A DNA stretch of 64,000 nt from Kribbella steppae (GCF_004342025.1 NZ_SLWN01000001.1:665972-729971); one strand, 5' to 3'; shown: positions 1-8,902, numbered from the stretch's first letter. Numbers and translations: made by a program. Notes: generated by a model not told the origin, from the sequence alone.

Positions 1-2483
1 CCGAGCACAGCGCCGGCGGCCAGCGCGAGTCCGGCGAGCAGCGCAGCGATGATCCGTACGGCGGCCACGTCGACGATCCCGGCGACGACCAGTAGGGCGA
101 CGCCCAGCCCGATCGCTGCCACCGGCAACCAGGGCCGGAAGATCAACGGATGCTTGGCCGGCGTCAGCTTCGGGCTCCGCACCAGCCGTTCCCAGACGGT
201 GGTCCGGGCCGGTTCGGTGAACCAGCGTGCGGTCCGCAGCAGCCACGATCCCGGCTGGTCCTTCCGGCCCGCGACGGCCTTGATCCAATCCCCCGGCTGC
301 TTGCCGAGCCCATCGGAGACCTGGACCATCCGATCGGCCAAGCCCTTCGTCGTCGCCCGGCCCTCGGCCGACTGGTTCAATTCGTCGCGCATGGTCGTCA
401 GCGCGGACAGCACGCTGGCGTCCCGGAAGTCGTCGGCCAGCCGCTGCACCCGCTCGGCGACCTTGTCGATCTTCCAGTCCTCGGCCAGCAGCACCTGCCG
501 CTGCGTTTCGCGGATCCAGTCCTCATCGGCGCCGAGCATGGCGCCGAGGTGCGCGACACAGTGCAGCCGCCCCATCAGCCAGTCCCACCGCCGCCAATCG
601 GCCGCGCCGAACGCACCGAAGTGCCCGACCTGCGTCCCGTAGAGGATCCGGTCCTTGAGCGCGTTGGCGACAGACCCTTCCTGCAGATCGTCCAGCAGGG
701 TGAGCGGGACGTCCGGTCCGAGCCGGACGAACTGGAACGGCGCACTGCGCTGCTGCGGGGTCCGCGCCGACGTGCACCGCGACACGATCTCCACCTCGAG
801 CGCGGTCTCGACCAGATCCCAGCCGACAGCCGCGATCAGCCCGGCGAACGCGTCGCCAAGGGCGCGCTGCACCTGCAGGTTCTCGAAGATGTCGCTCAGC
901 CCGACCGCGACCGCCTCGGCACCACCGGGTAGGCCCAGTTCCAGGTCGGCCTCGGCCAATTGCGCGGACAACGCGTCCCGCACCGCCTGCGTCTTCATCA
1001 GGCAGTCGCTGGTCGCCTGCAACCGCTGCTCCAGCTCGGCTTGCTCGGCCGCCGCCGCGCTGCCGAGCTTCGTCCGCAACGAACGCAGCACGAGCCGTAC
1101 GACGCGCTCCGCCGCACCGGTCCCCCACAGCCAGCTGGGGTTGCCGTCGGCATCGTTGTGCAGCGGTGCGGTCGAGCCGTCCGGATCCGGGACCCAGGGG
1201 TGGTCGGTCGCCAGGATCTCGTCGACGTCCGACTCCGACAGCGCGGACGCGGCGTCGAGAACGGTCGTCTGGTCCTGACTCGCGACCGTCACCGCCTCCC
1301 ACACCTCACCGGCGGCCCGGCCGCGCGAGTACGTCGGCTGCAGCGCCTTCGCCGCCTCCCGCAGCCGGTCTCGCTCGACTGGTTGCTCCATGCACCGATC
1401 GAACAGTCGCTGGCTGTCGGACCAGGACGCGTCCGCCTCCAGCAGCAGCCGCTCGAGCTGCTCGACATCGGACCGGAAGTCCACCTCGCGCGGGAACTGC
1501 ACGGCGGACAACGCCGCCTTCCGCCAGCCCGGCGCACCGGAGCCCACCTGGGTTTCCTCACGGCCGACGCCCGCGGACGGTACGACGTACAGCACATAGC
1601 GACTCGCTCGGCCGGCCACGGGACGACGGGCGACCACGTCGAGCACCGGCCCGAACGGAGCGTTGTCGAGCACGCCGCCGTCCACCAGCCAGGCACCGGG
1701 GGCGGCGGTCGTGGGCTGCAGCCGGGGCGGTGAATCAGCAAGCCTGGGCGTCTCCTGGACCGGAGCGAACGCGGCCGGGAACGACGCGGACGCGCGGGCT
1801 GCGAGGGCGAGCAGCTTGGTGTTCGTCAACTCGTTCTTCGGAAGGACCGAGAATTTCCGGTTGAGACCGTCGTACGTCGCGGTCTGCTCGCTGGTGAAGC
1901 GGAACAGGTACCGGTGGTCCGGCACCACGAAACACTGCCCAGCAGCGTCCGTCGCCTCGAACTGCTGAACGCCCAGCCCGGAGGCAGTGACGAACAGCGT
2001 GACCGCCTCCCCGGCCGACGACTCACCGGCCTCGGCGACCCCTTTGATCAGGGTGTCGAGCTCCTTCAGGAAGTACCCACCATCCAGCACCGAGCTCGGT
2101 TTGGCGGCGGCCGACGGCACCAGCTTCCCGACCTCGAGCGATCCCAGCCCGACCCACTTCTGCCGCAGCCACGGCCCGTGCTCGCCATCAGGATCGAGAG
2201 TCGAGCCGTTCGAGATCGCGGTCGCCAGCAACGATCCGTTCAGCCCACCGGCACTCGTCCCGGCGATCACGTCGACCACGACCCGGCGGCGCTCGTCACC
2301 GCTGTGGCACAGCTCCCGCCACCGGTCCGCGAGCACCTCGTCGTACGGCTGCGACGGTGGTGAGCCATTCGGGCCGGACGCGCGCCGGATCAGATCCAGC
2401 TCGTGCGTCACCCCACCCATCCAGACGGCCAGGCTGACCCCGCCGTTCAGAACCAGCGCGATCCGAACCTCGTGATCAGTCAT
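1..2483 (-). CDS. Patatin-like phospholipase family protein, C-terminal end missing
   Basis: Probable lipid acyl hydrolase. The frame is open from an ATG at 2483, preceded by a G-rich ribosome site, to the left edge, giving over 825 residues. The N-terminus carries the patatin set: the oxyanion loop NGGVS near residue 13, the nucleophile elbow GTSAG with Ser77, and the DGG motif of the Ser-Asp dyad in LVDGGVLDN near residue 255. A long middle follows, and two hydrophobic helices begin about 770 residues in, close to the edge, so the protein is probably anchored in the membrane. This layout matches the large actinobacterial patatin-like proteins with a DUF3376-type extension; that family name is from memory. 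The substrate is unknown. Confidence 0.85.
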   Translation of the reverse strand, partial: MTDHEVRIALVLNGGVSLAVWMGGVTHELDLIRRASGPNGSPPSQPYDEVLADRWRELCHSGDERRRVVVDVIAGTSAGGLNGSLLATAISNGSTLDPDGEHGPWLRQKWVGLGSLEVGKLVPSAAAKPSSVLDGGYFLKELDTLIKGVAEAGESSAGEAVTLFVTASGLGVQQFEATDAAGQCFVVPDHRYLFRFTSEQTATYDGLNRKFSVLPKNELTNTKLLALAARASASFPAAFAPVQETPRLADSPPRLQPTTAAPGAWLVDGGVLDNAPFGPVLDVVARRPVAGRASRYVLYVVPSAGVGREETQVGSGAPGWRKAALSAVQFPREVDFRSDVEQLERLLLEADASWSDSQRLFDRCMEQPVERDRLREAAKALQPTYSRGRAAGEVWEAVTVASQDQTTVLDAASALSESDVDEILATDHPWVPDPDGSTAPLHNDADGNPSWLWGTGAAERVVRLVLRSLRTKLGSAAAAEQAELEQRLQATSDCLMKTQAVRDALSAQLAEADLELGLPGGAEAVAVGLSDIFENLQVQRALGDAFAGLIAAVGWDLVETALEVEIVSRCTSARTPQQRSAPFQFVRLGPDVPLTLLDDLQEGSVANALKDRILYGTQVGHFGAFGAADWRRWDWLMGRLHCVAHLGAMLGADEDWIRETQRQVLLAEDWKIDKVAERVQRLADDFRDASVLSALTTMRDELNQSAEGRATTKGLADRMVQVSDGLGKQPGDWIKAVAGRKDQPGSWLLRTARWFTEPARTTVWERLVRSPKLTPAKHPLIFRPWLPVAAIGLGVALLVVAGIVDVAAVRIIAALLAGLALAAGAVL

Positions 2484-2623
2484 CCATCCCCCCTCATCTG
2501 TTCAGGGATACCACGGTGGTGACGGGCATTGACAGTCGTCGCAGCGGAGAGTGAACAAAAGGGTGACTCTAACCGTTGTCGAGGGCACCACCCGACGTCA
2601 TTCTGTAGCTGGGGGTGGTCGTC

Positions 2624-3235
2624 ATGATCACGAGGATTCTGGCGGTCGCGGCGTTCGCCGCGCTGGTCCTGGCCGGCTGCGCGGACACGCCCGACGGCGG
2701 CGGTACGCCGACCACGGCGTCGGAGTCGACCGGGGAACCGTCGCCGGAGCCGACCGACCCGGAGAGCACGCAGACCGAGGTGGACAAGCCGTCGATCAAG
2801 GTTGCCACCGCGCCGATCGGCGGAGCACCCGACGAAGCCGGCGTCCGTCAGTGCACCCCGGTCTCCTGGCTCGCCGACGACATCCCCGACGGTACGACGG
2901 TCACGCTCGGCTCACCGAAACTCGATCCGAAGGACATCTTCGAACTCGACCAGTCGGCCTGCTCGGACGATCGTCGACAGTGCGCGAACGTCGTCTGGAC
3001 AACCGACGATGACGACTCGTGCTTCGTCGGGGCACGGCAGGTCGCCGCCGGGGACGAGAACGTCCACGTCCTCGTTCCGGCGGAGGTGACGTGTGCCACC
3101 GAGGAGGACTGCGCGCGCATCGACGAAGAGGCCAGGAAGCGGGGCAGTCAGGTCTACTTCATCACCGGCGAACTCGAGACGACCGATCCACCTCCGACCG
3201 AGTCAACCCCGACCGAGACTCCCTCGGGCGGCTGA
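2624..3235 (+). CDS. Putative secreted lipoprotein
   Basis: The product of about 203 residues has a short signal peptide ending in the lipobox LVLAGC, with the lipidated Cys at 19. A Thr/Pro/Glu-rich linker follows, then a Cys-containing domain (about five Cys after the lipobox) and a second Pro/Thr-rich tail. The ATG at 2624 is preferred over the GTG at 2615 because a GGGGG run sits 8 bases upstream. I recognise no catalytic motif. The gene lies 3 bases before a membrane-protein gene and the two are probably co-transcribed. Function unknown; a cell-surface role is likely. Confidence 0.7.
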   Translation: MITRILAVAAFAALVLAGCADTPDGGGTPTTASESTGEPSPEPTDPESTQTEVDKPSIKVATAPIGGAPDEAGVRQCTPVSWLADDIPDGTTVTLGSPKLDPKDIFELDQSACSDDRRQCANVVWTTDDDDSCFVGARQVAAGDENVHVLVPAEVTCATEEDCARIDEEARKRGSQVYFITGELETTDPPPTESTPTETPSGG

Positions 3236-3238
3236 CGG

Positions 3239-4075
3239 ATGGCGGACGAACAGTCCCAGATCGAGCGCTGGGTGAGTTTCGCGGGGAAGTTCCTCCCGCC
3301 GGTCACCCTGATCACTGCTCTGCTGTTCTACTTCGGTTACGTCTCCGCGCGATCGCAGTACGAGTACTTCGGGATCGACGTCGACACCATCGGCCTGAGC
3401 ACGCAGGACTACGTGATGCGCAGTCCCCAGCCGCTCCTCGTTCCCCTGCTGGTCATCACCCTGCTCGCGGTCGCGGGCCTGCTCCTGCACAACGCCATCC
3501 ATCCGACCGAGACCGGCGTACGACGAGCAGCCCGAGCGACTGTTGGTCTGCTCCTGTTCGGTGTCGCGGCCCTGCTCGCGTTCCCCCTGATCGGACACCT
3601 TCCGTACTACGCCTTGTTCGTGCCCGGTGTGATCGGTCTGGCCTCGGCCACACTGGCGTATCTCACCTACCTGCGACGCCAGGTGAGTCCGCACGTCGGT
3701 GGTCAGCGAACCCTGATCGCCTTGCTCGTCGTCGTCACCGTCATCTGCGCGTTCTGGGCCACGGCGACGACAGCGCAGTACACCGGTCGCGGCCTGGCCA
3801 AGGCGGATGCGGAGGACCTGGACAAGTTCCCGGTCGTCATCCTCGACACCAAGGAGAAGCTGGCACTGCGATCACCGGGACTCGAGGAGACCGCCCTGCG
3901 GGCGGGCGCCGGCCAGACCTTCAACTATCGCTATCGCGGACTGCGCCTACTGATCGTCGGCGAGAACCGGCTCTTCCTGGTCCCACAGCAATGGACTGCC
4001 TCGAACACGACTGTCGTCGTACCACTGGACAGCTCGATCCGGGTGCAGTTCCAGTTCCAGAACGATCCGCCTTAG
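3239..4075 (+). CDS. Multi-pass membrane protein of unknown function
   Basis: The 278-residue protein has about four hydrophobic helices (roughly residues 18-36, 62-82, 96-118 and 158-178) followed by a soluble C-terminal half of about 100 residues that ends in a beta-rich stretch. I recognise no family motif. The ATG starts 3 bases after the stop of the lipoprotein gene, so the two are almost certainly translated together and may work together at the membrane. Its TAG stop overlaps the TAA stop of the convergent LacI gene by 4 bases. Confidence 0.7.
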   Translation: MADEQSQIERWVSFAGKFLPPVTLITALLFYFGYVSARSQYEYFGIDVDTIGLSTQDYVMRSPQPLLVPLLVITLLAVAGLLLHNAIHPTETGVRRAARATVGLLLFGVAALLAFPLIGHLPYYALFVPGVIGLASATLAYLTYLRRQVSPHVGGQRTLIALLVVVTVICAFWATATTAQYTGRGLAKADAEDLDKFPVVILDTKEKLALRSPGLEETALRAGAGQTFNYRYRGLRLLIVGENRLFLVPQQWTASNTTVVVPLDSSIRVQFQFQNDPP

Positions 4076-5079
4076 GCGGAGTCGCGGATGATCAACTCGG
4101 TGCCGTAGATCTCCGGGCTGGTGAGGACCGCGCCGCCGATCTTGGCGAGCAGGATCTCGGCCAGCCGGGCACCGAGCTTCTCGACCGGCTGGCGCACCGT
4201 GGTCAGCTTCGGCGTCGTGGTCGTCGCCATCACCGAGTCGTCGAACCCGACCACCGCGACGTCCTCCGGCACCCGCCGGCGGCGCTGTGAGAGCACCCGC
4301 AGCGCCGTCGTCGCCATCAGGTCGTTGGCCACGAACAGTCCGTCCAGGTCGGGGAACTCGTCGAACAGCCGCAGCGCCGCCTGTTCACCGCCGTCGGCCG
4401 TGAAGTCGCCGAAGGCAACGGCTTCGGTCAGCCCGGCTTCGCGCACCACGTCCTTGTAACCGGTCAGCCGGTCCAGCCCGGCGGTCATGTCCAGCGGCCC
4501 GGCGATCGTGCCGATCTTGCGTCGCCCGATCGACAACAGGTACTCCACCGCCGTCCGCGCACCCGCGACGTTGTCCACGTCCACACTCGCCACCGGTACG
4601 TCGACGCCCAGCGGCCGGGCGCTGAACACGATCGGCAGCGGCAACTGTGCCAACTCCTGCAGCACGTTGTCGCGACCGTGGTGGCTGACGATGATCGCGC
4701 CGTCGACGTGGCCGCCGCGCAGGTACCGCAGCAGGCGCTGGTCGTCACCCTCGGCGGGCTCGATCAGCAGCACGAGCTGCGAGGACGTCGGCGCGAGCGT
4801 CATGCTGACGCCGTGCAGGATGCCGGCGAAGAACGGATCGGAGAAGACCCGGCTGTCCGGCTCCGGTACGACGATCGCGACCGAGTCGGTCCGGCGCGTC
4901 ACCAGCGCCCGGGCAGCCCGGTTGGGCACGTACCCGAGCTGGCCGATCGCGCGCTCGACCGCGGCCACCGTGTCCGGCAGCACCTTGGGCGACCCGTTCA
5001 CGACCCGCGACACGGTGGCCCGGGACACGCCCGCGAGCGCGGCAACCTGCTCCAGAGTCGGAGAACCTGAGTCTTTCAT
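4072..5079 (-). CDS. LacI-family transcriptional regulator
   Basis: A DNA-binding repressor of 335 residues. The N-terminal helix-turn-helix plus hinge helix (PTLEQVAALAGVSRATVSRV, from about residue 8) is followed by a periplasmic-binding-protein-like effector domain, with the usual VVGFDDS and PKLTTVRQP motifs near the C-terminus. The ATG at 5079 has a clear TAGGAGG site; open sequence further upstream is only readthrough. It lies 60 bases downstream of a solute-binding lipoprotein gene on the same strand and probably forms an operon with it. A perfect LacI-type palindrome at 6491-6502 is its likely operator. The effector is probably a sugar; identity unknown. Confidence 0.9.
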   Translation of the reverse strand: MKDSGSPTLEQVAALAGVSRATVSRVVNGSPKVLPDTVAAVERAIGQLGYVPNRAARALVTRRTDSVAIVVPEPDSRVFSDPFFAGILHGVSMTLAPTSSQLVLLIEPAEGDDQRLLRYLRGGHVDGAIIVSHHGRDNVLQELAQLPLPIVFSARPLGVDVPVASVDVDNVAGARTAVEYLLSIGRRKIGTIAGPLDMTAGLDRLTGYKDVVREAGLTEAVAFGDFTADGGEQAALRLFDEFPDLDGLFVANDLMATTALRVLSQRRRRVPEDVAVVGFDDSVMATTTTPKLTTVRQPVEKLGARLAEILLAKIGGAVLTSPEIYGTELIIRDSA

Positions 5080-5097
5080 CGGTCCTCCTACGGACGA

Positions 5098-5142
5098 CTG
5101 AGTGACCTTCACACCGTAATACTTCCCCGGCTGATCACTCAG
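5098..5142 (-). promoter_or_regulatory. Stem-loop between binding-protein and LacI genes
   Basis: CTGAGTGA at 5098-5105 pairs exactly with TCACTCAG at 5135-5142 across a 29-base loop. The distal arm contains the stop codon of the binding-protein gene. A stem here could stabilise the binding-protein message or reduce readthrough into the LacI gene. There is no U-tract, so it is not a classical terminator. Confidence 0.35.
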
Positions 5143-6461
5143 CCCTTCTTCCTCGTGTTGGCCGCTTTGTCGGCCAGGTCGAGCGCTTGCGTCCAGGCCG
5201 CCTCCGGCGTCTGCTTGCCCTCGTCGACCCGGGCCAGCGCGGCGGTGAAGACCTGGTTGATATCGCCCTCCCGCGGACCCTTGTGCTGCTTGAGGATCAC
5301 GTTCTTGGCCCGGTTGATGAAGATCTGCCCGACCGGCGCGTTGTTGAAGTACGCGTTGACCTGGCTCTTCACCTGCTGGTCGTCGTACGCGTCGAGCGTG
5401 GACGGGAACGAGCCGACCTTCTTGAACACCTTGACCTGCTGCTCGGGTGCGGTCAGCCAGGCAGCCAGCCGGGCCGCTTCCTCGGGCTGCGGCGACTGCT
5501 TCGGCACGGTCAGGTACGAACCGCCCCAGTTGCCGCCACCGCCGGGGAACACGTCGGCGACATCCCACTTGCCCTTGCCGAAACTGCCCGCGTTGTCCTG
5601 GATCACGCCGAGCATCCAGCCCGGGCAGGCGATCGTCGCGAACTTGTCGGTGCGGAACGCCTGGTTCCAGGGGTCGCTCCAGGCCGGCAGCTTCGCGGAC
5701 AGACCGTCCGCGCTGCCCTGGACGACCTGCTCCCAGACCTTCTTCAGCCGCGGGTTCTCCGCGCCGAGGTAGCGGTCCTGGTTGGAGTAGTACGCCTGGA
5801 TCAACTGGTTGCGCATCGCCTCCCAGGTGAGCACCGCGGAGTCGTACCAGGCCGAGCCCGGCACCTTCTCCTTGAACCTCCGCCCGGTGGCGAAGTACGA
5901 CGGCCAGTCCTGGAACAGCGTGGCCACCTGGGCCCGGTCGGTGGGCAGTCCGGCCATGGCGAACAGATCACGGCGGTAGCAGATCGCCTCCGGCCCGATG
6001 TCGGTGCCGTAGCCGATGATCTTCCCGTCCTGGGTGGTGGCGCCGGCCACCTTCCAGTCCAGCCAGCGGTCCTTCAGGTCGTCGGCGCCGTACTCGCGCA
6101 GGTCGACGAACTTGTCCGCCCTGGCCAGGTAGTTGTAGATCCAGCTGACCTCCATCGCCTCGATGTCGGCCAGGCCGGTGCCGGCTGCCAGGTTGGTGTC
6201 CAGGTTCTTGATGTGGGCGTCGACGGTGGGTGCCTTGCGGTCGACGATCTTGATGTTCGGGTGCTGCGCCTCGTACTCGCGGTACAGGTCCTCGTACCCG
6301 AACTCGTTGAAGGTGGCGATGGTCAGCTCGATCTTCGGCTCGTCGCCGGCGTCGTTGCCGCCGGCATCGGAATCGCCGGCGCCGCCGCAGGCGGTCGCCA
6401 GCAGGACCGCACTGCAGGCGAGCAGGACTGCGATGGGGCGGTGGCCGGCACTGGGCCGCAT
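5139..6461 (-). CDS. ABC transporter extracellular solute-binding lipoprotein (sugar type)
   Basis: Binds a sugar outside the membrane and would deliver it to an ABC permease. The 440-residue product starts with a signal peptide and the lipobox LLATAC (Cys25), then an acidic linker, then a family 1 solute-binding fold with the typical early motif LTIATFNEFGYEDLYREYE. The ATG at 6461 is chosen because it directly precedes the signal peptide and has a GGAG site; in-frame codons further upstream run through the operator region. Oddly, no permease or ATPase gene is adjacent: the only neighbours are a LacI gene downstream and gene scraps upstream. The protein is either served by permeases elsewhere or is a survivor of a broken operon. 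Confidence 0.88.
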   Translation of the reverse strand: MRPSAGHRPIAVLLACSAVLLATACGGAGDSDAGGNDAGDEPKIELTIATFNEFGYEDLYREYEAQHPNIKIVDRKAPTVDAHIKNLDTNLAAGTGLADIEAMEVSWIYNYLARADKFVDLREYGADDLKDRWLDWKVAGATTQDGKIIGYGTDIGPEAICYRRDLFAMAGLPTDRAQVATLFQDWPSYFATGRRFKEKVPGSAWYDSAVLTWEAMRNQLIQAYYSNQDRYLGAENPRLKKVWEQVVQGSADGLSAKLPAWSDPWNQAFRTDKFATIACPGWMLGVIQDNAGSFGKGKWDVADVFPGGGGNWGGSYLTVPKQSPQPEEAARLAAWLTAPEQQVKVFKKVGSFPSTLDAYDDQQVKSQVNAYFNNAPVGQIFINRAKNVILKQHKGPREGDINQVFTAALARVDEGKQTPEAAWTQALDLADKAANTRKKG

Positions 6462-6490
6462 GTGGAGCTCCCTGGAACTGGACGGAGTTG

Positions 6491-6502
6491 GAGAGCGCTC
6501 TC
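6491..6502. promoter_or_regulatory. LacI-type operator palindrome
   Basis: GAGAGCGCTCTC is a perfect 12-base palindrome with the central CG step typical of LacI/GalR operators. It lies 30 bases upstream of the binding-protein start codon, where a bound repressor would block the promoter. The LacI protein encoded at 4072-5079 is the obvious candidate. Confidence 0.7.
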
Positions 6503-6541
6503 GGATCGCGAAAGTGTGCTGAGTTTCAAGCGTCCCAACTG

Positions 6542-6601
6542 GATATGTCAAGCACCACGTCGTCACGCTGAGATACCAGCGGGTTCAAGTCAGGACATAT
6601 C
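6542..6601. repeat. Widely spaced 8-base inverted repeat
   Basis: GATATGTC at 6542-6549 and GACATATC at 6594-6601 form an exact inverted pair separated by 44 bases, upstream of the binding-protein operator. The arms are AT-rich against the local background. They could be two half-sites for a looping regulator or chance. Confidence 0.3.
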
Positions 6602-6663
6602 AGCCCGCGTCGTCACGGAGCGAACCACGCCGATCACCGAACGCTGACCACAGGGAGTAAGCG

Positions 6664-7147
6664 TCAGGACCGTGGCGGCCCGACGGACTCGCGGACCACG
6701 ACGACCGTGCCCAGGGTGACCAACGGCTGTTGGTGGGCGAACGGGTCCGCGTTCTTGTCCTGCCCGGCCAGGCCGGCCCGGACCGCCGCGCGGCCGAGCT
6801 CCTCCAGCGGCACCCGGACGGTCGTCAGGGCCGGCTGCAACTCGGTCGCCACCGGTACGTCGTCGTACCCGACGACCGAGATGTCGCCCGGTACGGACAG
6901 CCCGCGGTCCCGCAGCGCCGCGTAGACCCCGGCCGCGACGATGTCGTTGGCCGCGAAGATCGCGGTGAAGTCGAGACCGTCGTCGAGCGCGCGGAGGGTC
7001 TGCTCGTACCCCCACTGCCGACCGAACGCGCCGGTGCGGACCAGCGCCGGATCGAGCGGAATCTTGCGCGCGGCGAGCGCCTGCTCGAATCCACGCAGCC
7101 GGGCGGTCGTCGTGGACAGAGCGGTCGGACCGCCGAGGTAGAGGATC
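6664..7147 (-). pseudogene. LacI-family regulator, C-terminal half only
   Basis: The translated frame contains only the effector-binding back half of a LacI protein: it begins at RILYLGGPTALS, continues through FTAIFAANDIVAAGVYAALRD and ISVVGYDDVPVATELQPALTT, and ends normally at 6664. The helix-turn-helix and the first lobe are absent. Upstream of 7147 the frame stays open but encodes an Arg/Pro-rich sequence unlike a LacI protein. It cannot bind DNA as a normal repressor. A polysaccharide-lyase scrap on the opposite strand starts within a few bases of the break. Confidence 0.8.
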
Positions 7148-7162
7148 CGTGACGGAGTCACG
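7148..7162. repeat. Small inverted repeat at the gene-scrap junction
   Basis: CGTGAC and GTCACG are separated by GGA, exactly where the LacI scrap ends and the lyase scrap begins. It may mark the recombination point that joined the two fragments, but six-base arms can arise by chance. Confidence 0.3.
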
Positions 7163-7530
7163 CAGCCGGGGAATGGTTCGTACGACGATCCGCGGTGGGC
7201 GCACCTTGATGGTGTCGGTGGCTGTGTCTTCCCGAGCGGCGGACGCGTGCGCGCGACGAGGGAGGATCGCACTGGCACGTGGCGGGAGATCACACTGGCA
7301 ACGACACGGGCGGCTCGACTACGCCGTACACCCGGCGCTATGTGTCGCTGGTGGTTGAGCATGGGACGGACGTCGGTGAGTACGCCTACATTCTGTTGCC
7401 TGGGGCAAGCCGGTGGCGGACGGCCGCGGGGGCGGCGGATCCTGGAATCACTGTGTTGGCGAACACTGCGGAGGTGCAGGCGATCCGTTCGGGTCCCGAT
7501 CAACTGACGCTGGCCACCGCGGGGAGGTGT
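7153..7530 (+). pseudogene. Frameshifted remnant of a family 8 polysaccharide lyase
   Basis: Two frames together spell part of the central beta-sandwich of a hyaluronate/chondroitin/xanthan lyase. Frame one reads DDPRWAHLDGVGGCVFPSGG and continues to REDRTGTWREI (about 7185-7283). After a frame change near 7285, frame two reads GGSTTPYTRRYVSLVVEHG, then YAYILLPGAS and ITVLANTAEVQAI (about 7310-7500). These match the remembered family pattern of a GGSTTP-TRRY stretch followed by DHG, YAYVLLPGA and VLANTA. The catalytic alpha-toroid and the C-terminal domain are missing. It cannot be functional. The family assignment rests on motif memory and should be confirmed by a profile search. Confidence 0.7.
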
Positions 7531-7687
7531 TCGCGCGAGGCTGCGTTCCGCGCGAGGCGCTTCGCGCGGGGAGCGGGAGCCGCTCGCGCGGGACGAGTGC
7601 GGGCGGGAGGTACTCGCGCTGGGAGCCGTGCGTAGGAGGTGATCGCGCGGGTGGTGTTGGCGCGGGAGGCGGGTCGGGCTGGGGTGG
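7531..7687. other. GC-rich stretch without a recognisable gene
   Basis: Dense in GCGCG and CGCGCGAGG words, following directly on the lyase scrap. No frame gives a recognisable protein. It looks like degenerating sequence. Confidence 0.4.
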
Positions 7688-8902
7688 TTAAGGGAGGAGG
7701 TCGCGGACTACGGCGTCGGCTAGGAGGCGGCCTCGGTTGGTTAGGACCAGGTGGTTGTTGGTGGTGAGCGTGGCTAGACCGTTGGTGATGATTTCGGTGG
7801 CGGCTGTGCGGCCGGGCTCGTCTAGGACTTCTACGGGGAGGCCGGCGGATAGGCGGATCTCTAGGAGTACGCGTTCTATGCGGCGGGTTTCGGGGTCGAG
7901 GGTTTCGCGGGCGTGCGCGGGGCTTTCGCCGGCGTTGAGGCGTTCGGCGTACGCGCTGGGGTGCTTGACGTTCCACCAGCGGATGCCGCCGACGTGGCTG
8001 TGTGCGCCCGGGCCGATCCCCCACCAGGTGTCGCCGCGCCAGTAGAGCTCGTTGTGCCGGCAGCGCGCGTCCTCGGTGCGGGCCCAGTTCGAGACCTCGT
8101 ACCAGGTCAGGCCCTGCGCGGAGAGCATCTCGTCGGCCAGCACGTACTTGTCGGCAAGGTCGTCGTCATCCGGCATCGGCAGCTCACCCCGACGGATCCG
8201 GCGAGCCAATTGGGTGCCGTCCTCGACGATCAACGCGTACGCGCTCACGTGGTCCGGCTCAGCCGACAGCGCCGACTCCAACGACGTACGCCAATCCTCG
8301 AGCGACTCCCCCGGCGTCCCGTAGATCAAGTCCAGGTTCACATGCTCGAACCCAGCCGCCGTGGCCTCCTTGACCGCCTCCAACGCCCGCCCCGGCGTGT
8401 GCTGCCGATCAAGAATCTTCAACACGTGCGACGACGCGCTCTGCATCCCGAAACTCACCCGCGTGAACCCCGCCGCGAGCAGTTCCTCCAGATACCGCGC
8501 ATCCACCGACTCCGGATTGGCCTCGGTGGTCACCTCAGCCCCGGCCGCCAGCCCGAACTCGTTCCGCACAGCCGCCAGCATCCGCCCCAGGTCCTTCGCC
8601 GGCAGCAAAGTCGGCGTACCGCCCCCGAAGAACACCGTCTCCACCGGCCGGTCGAGCCTGCCGAGCACCCGCCGAGCCATCCGAACCTCTTCAACGGCGG
8701 TCTCGGCGTACGACGCCTGCGACCCGCCCCCGCCAAGCTCCTTCGCCGTGTAGGTGTTGAAGTCGCAATAGCCACACCGGGACGCACAGAACGGCACGTG
8801 CAGATAGAAGCCGAGCGGCCGACTTGCGGCTTCGCGTACGGCGGTTTCGGGCAGCGACCCATCCCGGGGCGCAACCTCCCCCTCGGGCAGTGTCGACGGC
8901 AC
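7688..8902 (-). CDS. hemW: HemW, heme chaperone of the radical SAM family
   Basis: A radical-SAM protein related to HemN and thought to insert heme into respiratory proteins. Residues 39-46 hold the [4Fe-4S] motif CASRCGYC, followed by FFGGGTPTLL and TTEANPES, the SAM-binding motifs of the family. The C-terminus carries the HemW-type winged helix (RIERVLLEIRLSAGLP). The extra Cys at the HemN position after CxxxCxxC is absent (DFN follows), which favours HemW over coproporphyrinogen dehydrogenase. The GTG at 8902 gives the usual 404-residue length; open frame beyond it is unlikely to be translated. It stands alone here. Confidence 0.9.
   Translation of the reverse strand: MPSTLPEGEVAPRDGSLPETAVREAASRPLGFYLHVPFCASRCGYCDFNTYTAKELGGGGSQASYAETAVEEVRMARRVLGRLDRPVETVFFGGGTPTLLPAKDLGRMLAAVRNEFGLAAGAEVTTEANPESVDARYLEELLAAGFTRVSFGMQSASSHVLKILDRQHTPGRALEAVKEATAAGFEHVNLDLIYGTPGESLEDWRTSLESALSAEPDHVSAYALIVEDGTQLARRIRRGELPMPDDDDLADKYVLADEMLSAQGLTWYEVSNWARTEDARCRHNELYWRGDTWWGIGPGAHSHVGGIRWWNVKHPSAYAERLNAGESPAHARETLDPETRRIERVLLEIRLSAGLPVEVLDEPGRTAATEIITNGLATLTTNNHLVLTNRGRLLADAVVRDLLP

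Noticed and set aside
7531..7687. Possible small gene in the GCGCG-rich tail
   Set aside because: Frames are open only because of composition; Ala/Gly/Arg-rich, no ribosome site and no family likeness.
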